The notes below the pieces were generated by a model. The model did no database searches. It was given only the letters and a program-made list of their open reading frames with translations, and was not told where the DNA came from. DNA of 14,915 nt from Chromera velia (Eukaryota; Sar; Chromeraceae): the NCBI GenBank assembly GCA_018398765.1, contig JAHBMJ010002554.1, positions 1-14,915 of the forward strand, in the 5' to 3' direction. Position 1 is the first letter of the stretch, and each line of letters starts with the position of its first letter. Below, piece after piece: positions 1-8,422 of this stretch. A program made the position numbers and the translations under genes.

Positions 1-15
1 GGGGGGGGAGGGGGG
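1..15. repeat. G-rich homopolymer run at left edge
   Basis: Eight G, one A, then six G open the window. A matching G run closes it at 14900-14915. Such runs often mark contig ends or regions hard to sequence, so any gene crossing this edge may be cut artificially. Confidence 0.8.
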
Positions 16-104
16 AAAGGATGCACCTGATTCCATATGGGAGATAAGTCCACGTGAGGGAACAAATGAAACAGATTCTTTTTTTCTTTGTGTCCTCTTC
101 TTAG

Positions 105-177
105 ATGCTGCGTACAGTGTCCTGAAGGAGTTCTTCAACGAAGACCTCGTTGAGGAAAGTGTGAATGCCCAGGGAAT
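105..177 (+). CDS. Gene A exon (first in window)
   Basis: Acceptor TTCTTAG ends at 104 after a long T/C-rich tract. The exon opens with two bases of a split codon, reads 23 codons, and ends with two bases before GTATGT at 178. An alternative donor, GTCAGT at 212, keeps the frame open for 12 more codons and ends in phase 0. The earlier donor is preferred because its phase fits the exon at 510. Confidence 0.5.
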
Positions 178-1297
178 GTATGTTGGGTGCATCATAGAAG
201 GATATAGAAGGGTCAGTCGACAAGGAACGAAATTCTCTTGCCAGAATTCTTGTCTGGCAGGTGCCTGTGTTTCCTTCCTTTACTGATTCATGACTGTGAA
301 TTCGACAGTTGGGGTGACACTGCGCATTCTATATTGCGTGTATGAAACACTTCAACTATCTCGTTCTCTTTGTGTAAAATCCAGACTGATCAAGTTGAAC
401 TTCAAGAGAGTCAATGACATACAGATTCTTCGAGAGAGGCAAATTAATTACCTGTGTATACACACTGTCACACTCTATGATGATGTGCATACCTTTTGCG
501 GTTTGACAGGGAGGGAAAGCCGAAGCGTGTCGTCTCTGCGGGGCTGGTGGGAAAGACGTCTTCCTCTTCAAGAGACTTCTCTATTGAATACCAAGGTGTG
601 GCGCCCTCCTTCTAGGGTCGGGGCTTCTCAAAAAAGTAAGTCGTCATGATTCTTCAAGCTGTCCCGTCTCCCCTCTTTCGATCTGCATGCGCTGCTTTCT
701 TGTACGTGTATGTGCGCGCCTCTGAGTGTATATGCATGCATGCATGCGCGAACGTTTGTGCATGCATGTTTGTGTGTGTGAATAAAAAGAAAAAATGGAA
801 GGATGGGAGGGAAGGAGGAAGGAAGAAACAAATAAACAAAGGAAAGAAGGGAGGAAAGACAAAAAGAAGGGAGGAACGAAAAAATGAAGGAAGGAAGGGA
901 GGAACGAAGGAAAGACGGAATGAAGGCCCTGGGAGAAACGAAGGAAAGGAGATGTGCAGAAAGGAAGCAAAGGGGGTCGGGAGGGAGGGAAGAAGGGAGG
1001 GACACTATGAGAGGGAGGAACGAAAACAAACAAAGAGACTGAGGAAGAACGGGTTTCGTGCATGCACCCAGCGAGACAAGAAGCTATTGCCTCACCTATG
1101 GCTCGCCCTCGATCTCTTATTTGCCTGAGAGGGGAAAGAAGTTGGGCCGACTTTTCGATGCCAGTATCCTAAGCCAGCATCTTTCCCATCCTTTTTCCCG
1201 TTGCCTTTTTATATTAGTGTATCGGCCTGTCCGTTTCTCTCTTTATTTCTGACTCCATCTATCGATCGATCTATCTATCTAAATCTCTGTCTCTGTT

Positions 1298-1363
<66 letters not shown>

Positions 1364-2382
1364 TGTGTGCGTGTGTGTGTATGTATGTGTGTGTGTGTGT
1401 GTGTGTTGCGTTTTCATGCTAGATCTTTATGAGTACTGTCGGACGCATCGGTCCATGCTCGTCGATCCACCCCTGCATGAGCCTCTGCAGACTCATGAAC
1501 GCACTGTTCACCTTCGCTATGGAAAAAGCCTACCGACTGGTGTTCTTGACTTGCGACATGGACAAAGCAGGGCGTCAGTCATGCCTGCAATGATCGATCT
1601 GAAGATAAGAGCGCAAAATGAAAGTCGTGTACACCAATCAAAGATACACTCTACATATGCAATTTGTCAAAGGCCAAGCTGAACCAGAATTGATGTTCTT
1701 ATGACATTCTTTGTCTTGGCCGGGTGTGGATTTGCTGACATGCCTTTTCATCAAAAAGTTTGCAAATCTTGCAGTATACTTGAGTCCTCAAAGACTTGAG
1801 TTTGGGGCTGACTGCTGTTAAAATTCAATGGCTCTACCTCCTCCCGTCATTCCGCAATTTCCCCCCCTGCCTCTTTTTGACTTCAAAATTTGCAGTGGTG
1901 CGACTATACGAAAACCACCTCAAGACTTAGTACACCATCACCGCCCCAGCTAGCGAAGCGCATGGCTGTCTTGCAAGAAGTCAGTCTGAATGCCATATTT
2001 CTTCATAATATCTGTGCTAACTTAAGTTGTGAATGAGCGTTGATCAGAACAATAAGTGCGTAGAGCACCTCTACGTTCAATTGGATTTTGTGTGGCAGAA
2101 ACATGGTAGTAGAACTACAATGATTGATTGGGGGAGCTTCAACTGAAGATGCGCTTTTTCTTTTACCCTGGCTCATTTTGATTTATGAGCATCTGACTTC
2201 GTTTCTATCAATTTTGCCATGCAAGGTGTCCTAGATTTAATTGTGTATTGATTCGATGAATCTCTTCTCATGTAGGAAACATCATCTGCCCGAAGACTCG
2301 GTACTTCTACAAACTGACAGGGAATCAGTTTCTGCAAGACGAGACAGAGGACCAGGCAGTGTTTGTGCAGAGGGAGCAGTGA
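105..2382 (+). CDS. Gene A: multi-exon small protein, 5'-partial, possibly GNAT-like
   Basis: Reconstructed plus-strand gene whose 5' part lies outside the window. Proposed exons are 105-177, 510-595, 616-635, 1423-1573 and 2276-2382 (stop TGA 2380-2382), giving about 144 residues with phases agreeing at every junction. The first exon follows a strong pyrimidine tract ending in TTCTTAG. The protein starts with AAYSVLKEFFNEDLVEESV and ends with TRYFYKLTGNQF followed by an acidic stretch. The order GRIGPCSSIHP, then a helix (LMNALFTFAMEKA), then YRLVFLTCD, then RYFYKLTGN resembles the end of GNAT acetyltransferases: beta4 with helix alpha3, beta5, then the Tyr-containing alpha4. The canonical Q/R-x-x-G-x-G/A acyl-CoA loop is not seen in its usual place, so the family call is tentative. 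The junctions around 596-615 are the weakest part. Exons 1423-1573 and 2276-2382 are joined by a phase-1 intron (C+GA gives Arg) and are the best supported. Confidence 0.5.
510..635 (+). CDS. Gene A middle exon region with a possible 20-nt intron or frameshift
   Basis: The acceptor GTTTGACAG ends at 509 and a perfect GTAAGT donor starts at 636. In the frame matching the preceding exon the codons read EGKPKRVVSAGLVGK and onward to Tyr-Gln at 589-594. An in-frame TAG then occurs at 613-615. Removing 596-615, which starts with GT and ends in CCTTCTAG, restores an open frame (GSGLLKK) in phase 0 with the next exon. Alternatives are a sequencing indel, a true frameshift, or use of the other frame, which is fully open across 510-635 but then forces a His/Arg-rich frame in the next exon. 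Confidence 0.35.
783..1047. repeat. Polypurine GGAA/GGGA-rich tract in gene A intron
   Basis: About 260 nt of nearly pure purine on the plus strand, built from degenerate AAGGAAGG, GGGAGG and GAACGAAGGAAAG units. It lies in the intron 636-1422. The apparent Lys/Glu/Arg-rich and Ser/Pro/Phe-rich frames across it are a consequence of the repeat and are not called as genes. Confidence 0.85.
1299..1406. repeat. Compound microsatellite (CT)15(GT)14 plus imperfect GT
   Basis: Pure CT runs from 1299 to 1328 and pure GT from 1329 to 1356, followed by GT interrupted by AT and GC up to about 1406. A short ATCG/ATCT repeat precedes it at 1258-1280. It ends 16 nt before the acceptor of the exon at 1423, so it also lies in that exon's 3' splice-site region. 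Confidence 0.95.
1423..1573 (+). CDS. Gene A exon
   Basis: Acceptor TTTTCATGCTAG ends at 1422 and donor GTCAGT begins at 1574. The exon reads 50 codons in phase 0 (IFMSTVGRIGPCSSIHPCMS, then a helical stretch ending EKAYRLVFLTCDMDKAG) plus one base that forms Arg with the next exon. A second open frame exists here but does not join to the terminal exon as well. Confidence 0.55.
1574..2275 (+). other. Gene A intron, no further content seen
   Basis: About 700 nt between the two best-supported gene A exons. It starts GTCAGT and ends CTTCTCATGTAG. Stops are frequent in all frames and no repeat or RNA gene was recognised. Confidence 0.5.
2276..2382 (+). CDS. Gene A terminal exon
   Basis: Follows acceptor CTTCTCATGTAG at 2275 and opens with GA completing a codon. 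It reads 34 codons (NIICPKTRYFYKLTGNQF and an acidic tail ending VQREQ) to TGA at 2380-2382. The other two frames either stop early or read on without sense, which supports this frame. Confidence 0.6.
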
Positions 2383-2678
2383 AAATCAGTCAAGGATCGT
2401 AAGAGCGAAAGACGAAAAACGATGATGCAGAAACAAAAAAAAAGGGGGGGGGTGTCATAGGGGGGGATACAGCATAAGACTTGATCGATCAAAGCCGCAA
2501 CAGCTAAAGCATGAAAGAGAATTCTAGTAGAAGACATTGAAATTAATGTTGATAAAAAAAAATGTTTTAAGTGATCGAGTATGACACATTATTGTTTTAT
2601 ACAGAAAAACTAAGAAAAATCATTCCTTAATTTATGATTAAGAGTGCATGAGAAGCTTAATTTAATTACTAAAAGAGT

Positions 2679-2708
2679 GTATAGTATACTAGATAGTATA
2701 CTGTATAC
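2679..2708. repeat. Quasi-palindrome with paired AGTATACT
   Basis: Two copies of the self-complementary octamer AGTATACT (2683-2690 and 2695-2702) are flanked by GTATA-type arms, making a nearly symmetric 30-bp element in the AT-rich intergenic DNA. Confidence 0.7.
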
Positions 2709-3383
2709 ATCTTTACTGAACGTTTTTAGGAAATTGATGAAATATAGAATATCAAATTTATAAAAATTGACTTGGAGAGTAATAGGGATATGATATAGTG
2801 AAGTCATATGCTATAGGTCATATAAATTTAATTTGTGATATTATAATTAATTAACTGGAATTAAGAAAAAAAAATTAATGTCAAATTTAATGATACCAAC
2901 GTATATCAACTTTTTTAAACATAATGATCTTGTTTAAGTTTTCAAAAAATATAGAGTTGGAACATAGGTTGGAACCAGAGTCAACACTCAAAAATCATAT
3001 ACTAAAGCTAACATTAACACTGTTAATACTGTTTGAAGTTTAATACTATGTCACGTTAGTAGTCTTATAGCTCTGTATGCATGGCTAGATGCATGGTTTA
3101 TAAAAAACATTAGCTACATTAAGCTGCATGATCAGCATAAATTTTGAGATAAATTTTTGGAAGTGGAGCAACAATTTAAAATTAACTTCCATATCAAATT
3201 TTGGTATATATCTAGGTATACATATTTTTTGAACATTTTTATATTCAGTTCGAAAAACTTTACATAAGACTATGAATATAAAATTATGTATAAATCAATT
3301 CATTATTTTTTCTGTAGATTGAAGCTATATCTACTATAACTATATGTATGTTTTTTCAAGAGTCATGTTTAACAAAAAAATTT

Positions 3384-3389
3384 TTTATT
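3384..3389 (-). terminator. Candidate polyadenylation signal AATAAA of gene B
   Basis: The hexamer AATAAA occurs on the minus strand about 32 nt past the gene B stop codon, inside an A-rich stretch. In AT-rich DNA this hexamer also occurs by chance, and algal alveolates do not always use it. Confidence 0.3.
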
Positions 3390-3420
3390 TGCTATTCGAG
3401 CTGATACTTCCTAGGATACT

Positions 3421-3486
3421 TCATTGCAAAAGGGTAACAAGGTCGTTGTGGCCTTGTCGAGTTGCAATTTGGAGAGGCGTGAGGCC
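3421..3486 (-). CDS. Gene B exon 11: truncated last ankyrin repeat with stop
   Basis: Acceptor GTGTGCAG precedes GLTPLQIATRQGHNDLVTLL, one Gln and TGA (3421-3423). Compared with the other repeat exons the first codon is missing and the unit stops after the second helix, so it could serve as a short C-terminal cap. Confidence 0.8.
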   Translation of the reverse strand, partial: GLTPLQIATRQGHNDLVTLLQ

Positions 3487-4545
3487 CTGCACACAGGTGG
3501 TACCACTCATATCAAAACGCAGACCACATACAGGAGGTTCGAAGTATCTGCTAATGGATATGAAAGGCGATGGCGCATCATAAGGATAGCCACTGGCTCA
3601 TTTAAGATGACGATGTAACAAAGGAGAAGCAGGGAGGGCAACAAATTGGATGTCCGTCTTTTGTGTCAAATGACCGTGTGACACAAGCAACAGCTGTATA
3701 TAGTTGTTCTTTCTATAATTTTTATTCGTTAGCATGCCAACAGACATGTATATTCAGCAAAAGAAGACCAAATTACTGACATTTTTTCCTTTGTTCTTCT
3801 CTGTTCCTGACTGCAAGAGGGTCGACACGACCTCCTTATGGCCGTTCTGCGCAGCGATGAACAGCGGTGTTGCCCCAGTCTGCCCACTCACAGATGAGAT
3901 GAGGAGATGTGTGGACAGGTGGACCAGAAAACATGTGCAGTGACAGGCACCTTTTCTTTGCTCTAACACAAAAAACGGCGGCAGAGACAAAGAGAGCTGG
4001 ACACATAGAGAGAGAGGGGGGGGGGGAAGGAGGGGAAGAAAGCGGGAAACAGGGAGGGGGGGAGAAAAGGAGGGAGAGAGGACTCCGAGGCCCTCCCGGG
4101 GGGAGAGAGGAAATTAAGGAAACGAGGAATTAAGCAGAAAACTCATTGGTAGACACTCAGGCGTACACGAAGAGGAGACGGTACAGTTGAGTAACACACA
4201 AGGGAGACAACTTGAGAGGAAAAATGGTCTCTTTCCCCCGCTTTTCTCGAAAGTACGAGACGGCTAGGCGAGGGGCGAACAAGAAAGGAGCTAATCTATA
4301 GCAGGAGCACGCGCAGACCCTTACTTTCACGTGGAAAAGCGTCTGGCTTAGTTCAAAACAAGTAAGTGCTTGCTTCCGCACTATACATGTTGAGACCGAG
4401 AAGAGGCGACAGTGAAAAAAAACGCTACGCACACACCCACTCACTCACCCACTCACTCACCCACCCACCCACCCACCCACTCACTCACTCACTCACTCAC
4501 TCACTCACACTCACTCACTCACACTCACTCACTCACACTCACTCA

Positions 4546-4621
<76 letters not shown>

Positions 4622-7600
4622 GGAAGAAAGAAAGAAAGAAAAACAGGAGACTCACGTTTGCAGCCTTGTGTCTGTGGGCCCCAGCTTGCAGGAGAGCGGA
4701 CACGATCTTGTGGTGTCCTTCCTGAGCTGCGGCATACAGCGGTGTCGCCCCGTCCTGCACCACAGACAGACAGACACGCAGAGCAGATACGTACCCTCAC
4801 AGATGATGCTCACAGAAGATGCCATAAAGGAAGGAAGCCGGCTCGACGAATCGAAGTAAAAAAAGTAAAGGGCAGGAAAACGGGGAAAGACACTCAGGCA
4901 CATGCTTCGATTCCCGGATGCAAAGAACCGGCATTCCAATCTCATTCTACACACAACATACACATGCAGGCTCTGTGATTCTTCGTCTTCGGGCAAAGAA
5001 ATGAACGACAAAACAACGCAAGGTCAACGAAAATGGAAAGGGGAATGGTAGAGGCTTACCTTCGTCACTTTGTTTGGGTCCGCCCCTGCCTCCAAGAGGG
5101 CGGACACCACTTCCTGGGAGCCTTCCTGAGCTGCTGCGTACAGCGGTGTGGCACCATTCTGAACGCAGAGGGATGGATGGATGGATACAGATGCATGCTT
5201 GAGCTCTGATACTTGCAGTCGCCGTGGCGACTCTGCAGCCAGACAAATGGAGGGAGGGATGAAGGGAAAGCCTGCCTTCGAAAGTATCAAACAGGGTCAA
5301 TATGGACTACAGCACGCAAACAGGCCGACCAGCAAAGCGATAGAGAAACAGTCCGGCAAGAAATGCATGTTAGAAGGAGCCAGCTGAGAGGTTAGCGTTG
5401 CACTTGAGACTACACGGCAACAAATCAGAAAGACAGGCCAAGAATGAAAGAGAGGAGACTCACGTTGTCTGCCTTGTGTCGAAAGGCGCCTGCCTTCAGG
5501 AGAACAGACACAACACCCTCGTGACCCTTCGCAGCAGCGATGAGCAGCGGTGTAGATCCATCCTGCAGCCGCGCACGGACAGATAGGAGCTGACACGTCT
5601 TTTTCCAGAAACCGATTAGATCTATGATGGAAAACTTCAGAAGCGAAATTACAGGGGACTTGCGGAAGGGGGTCAAGAGTGATGAACATCCTGTAACCAT
5701 GCAGGCACGATATTTACATGCATGCATTGCGGATGATTATGAAGCTTCGCCTATCCTGCATCATGTGGTTGCATGACGAGAATTAAGGCGGATCGCCAGA
5801 GAATGAATGACCTTGGCTGCTTTATTTTTGTCCGCTCCAGCTTCCAAGAGGGCAGTCACAACGTCTACGTGACCCTTCTGAGCGGCAACGTACAGTGGTG
5901 CAGCTCCATTCTGCAGCCACGTACACTCAGTCATTCAGACGGAAATTTATGAAGCCAATGAAGCAGTCCGTCCTGTTGCGTGAAGAGCAAAAGGTGTACC
6001 CACAGAGAGAGGGTCCGCACAGATTGGGAAATGAGGCATCAAGAAAGACGGAAAAAGAGAAGGCGACTGTTGTGTGTTTGTTGAAGAAGGCGTGTCGCTA
6101 GACTCACGAGAGATGCTTGAAAGGCACTTGGTCACATGGACCTCAAGTCAAGTGCTTCCCTGACAGTGCCCCCGAGTCTTAGCTCGATAACTGGAAAGAG
6201 AAAACGGTTTTCTGGGAAAGAAGCACGACAAGAGAAGAGAAGAAAGGCCTGAGACGCTGAACAACAAAGATCCGAAGAAATATATCAGACAGACACTTTG
6301 GAGAGCAAAACGAGACGGACGTTCTCAACAACCTCATTTCTTTTTTTGCAAAGTTGTCTCAAATGGTGTGGCCATCCGACTATGCCATCTGCAGTCCTTT
6401 TGCTAGCTGTTTATACACTACAAAGAACACTCACCTTCCAAGTCTTGTTCTTGTCCGCCCCCGCTTGAAGAAGGGTCGACACGACATCCAAGTGGCCGTT
6501 CTGTGCCGCCATCCACAGTGGAGTCACACCATCCTGGAAAACGCAGAGCAGAACGCACATATACAGTGTTTATGCAATGTACACGTGAACATGAATCTGT
6601 ATGAGAGAGTTCACCTTTCGACAGTGGAAGTGGACACACACGACTTGGTCTTTGCACGACCACGGCAGGAAGAAGTTGCCTGACCGTTCGGACTTTGTTC
6701 TTGTCGGCCCCTGCTTGAAGCAGAAGAGTGACGACTCCGTGGTGACCTTTCAACGCTGCAATCAAGAGCGGTGCAGCTCCTCTCTGCAGATTCAAACACC
6801 AGAAGAAATGCACAGTGACGAGTAGTACCGGCTCGAGCTCTTCGAAAGAACAAAATACTTCCGTCAAGCGCGCGTTCTTTCTCGCGAATTCAATGTATCA
6901 GAAGCACCACAAACATTTGAGCGACGAGGGCCAGATGAGGAGATGGATTGGGTGGGTGGGTGAGTGGGTGAGTGAGGAAAAAGGGGCACAGAGCTGGAGG
7001 GAGGAGAGGACGTACATTCTTTGCCTTGTTTTCATCGGCCCCTGCTTGAAGGAGTGTGGACACAACACCCTCGTGACCCTCCTGAGCTGCCATGTACAGT
7101 GGAGTCACGCCTTCCTGCAGCCTTGCACGCAGGCACACACAGAGACGCAAAAACAGATGAATTTGAACAGTGGCAAATCCCGACAAAACAGAGGCTCAAG
7201 AAGGTGTCTGGAGATTATCGCAGAGATCGTTTCTTTTTTACCGAGCAGTGCTTGAGCGAGAGATGAGTTCATACGCCCATGGTTCGTGCATCCTGCAGCT
7301 TGACTGCGCATCGGCATCGACACGCCACTAGAAAGGACAGGGCGGCTAGGCTCTCTCCTTGTTTTCGAGGAGGTATTTCTCTGACTGTTTGCGTCGTTTT
7401 AACATGCATCAAACTGGATGCGTGCACACAGATTGACAGAAACCATGCAATGAATATTCAAAACTGGACCCGCCCCCCATTTTTCCCGACGTTCGAATGG
7501 ACACATGACCAGACAATCAAGAGGACAGGAGAAACTCCAATCAAGTAACGACAAGAAAGGCATACGCAGCACCCGACCATCTCTTCGTCGTCGGTCCAGT

Positions 7601-8330
7601 CGATAGACACACCCCCTGCCAATAGACCTTTGACTTTCATCTCGTCTGCTTTGTGCGCGGCCTCGATCAGATCGGCTCCCGTTCCCTGCAGGCAGCCGCA
7701 GGCAGGCAAGCAGGGCTGTGTTCCCGATGATGGCATCAGGGTTTCTCGTGTGATCTTTTTAGGATTCCCTGTCTCCTCCCTCCCCTCACTCCTTACCCGG
7801 CATGCAATGATGTGCAAGCCTGCCTGTTTGATTATTTTCTCTGCCGCTGGCTGCCGGCCTTGGCGTTCGTTCGGCCCTTTCGTCTCGATCGCCTCTTTCT
7901 TTCTTTCTTTCTTTCTTTCTCCTGGCAAACTGCCAGTCAGTTTTCTTTCAGAGCCGAACATTAGAAGAACTCAATAAAAAAGACTCGAACTTCAGATGGA
8001 AATTGCAACGCCATCTTGCTGTCTTCTTTCTCCCAATGCAAAACATCCCCTGGAGGCCTGGCTGAAAGTTCAGATGCCTCTTGCCTTTGCATTATTCCAA
8101 AACAGTCAGTCAGTCAATTTGGGAGAATGGACACAAGCTTGACTCCATCCATCCCTCAGGCTGGACTGAGTGGACGCTCTCCACAGAAGACACGAAGCTG
8201 GCGTTCTGTGTAAGCTGGCTTTGGGAAGGGAATTGGAAACGCGGAGGAATGCTAACATGCACTAACATGTGCCTACGCGGACATCGAACGAACACAGCCA
8301 GACGGGGACACATACACATATACACCCGCA

Positions 8331-8422
<92 letters not shown>

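Larger units (their letters stand above)
2383..3420. other. AT-rich convergent intergenic region between genes A and B
   Basis: No convincing coding region. A 9-A/9-G homopolymer pair sits at 2435-2452 and another 7-G run at 2460-2466. From about 2530 the DNA becomes strongly AT-rich; 2821-2880, for example, has 7 G/C in 60 bases. It should contain the 3' UTRs of both convergent genes. Short frames here are AT-rich chance reading frames. Confidence 0.7.

Noticed and set aside
628-1063. Minus-strand frames of 133 and 139 codons rich in Ser, Pro, Phe and Leu, and a plus-strand frame rich in Lys, Gly and Arg
   Set aside because: They come entirely from the polypurine repeat read in several registers on both strands, with no splice or start context.
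4904-4920. TTCGATTCCCGG resembling a tRNA T-arm
   Set aside because: No matching A box, anticodon arm or acceptor stem could be found around it.
6114-6165. Possible extra ankyrin exon flanked by CTGTCAG and GTGAGT on the minus strand
   Set aside because: All three frames contain stops and there is no TPL or GH motif. A 7-bp inverted repeat (6123-6129 with 6148-6154) accounts for part of its look.
7250-7297. CTGCAG|GAT on the minus strand resembling the start of a repeat exon
   Set aside because: The frame stops within eight codons and shows no ankyrin consensus.
7458-7961. 167-codon minus-strand frame taken as one coding region
   Set aside because: Only 7578-7685 resembles an ankyrin cap. 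The upstream part is repeat-derived (KERKKE from the TTTC tract) and sits before a good CTGCAG acceptor, so it is read as intron.
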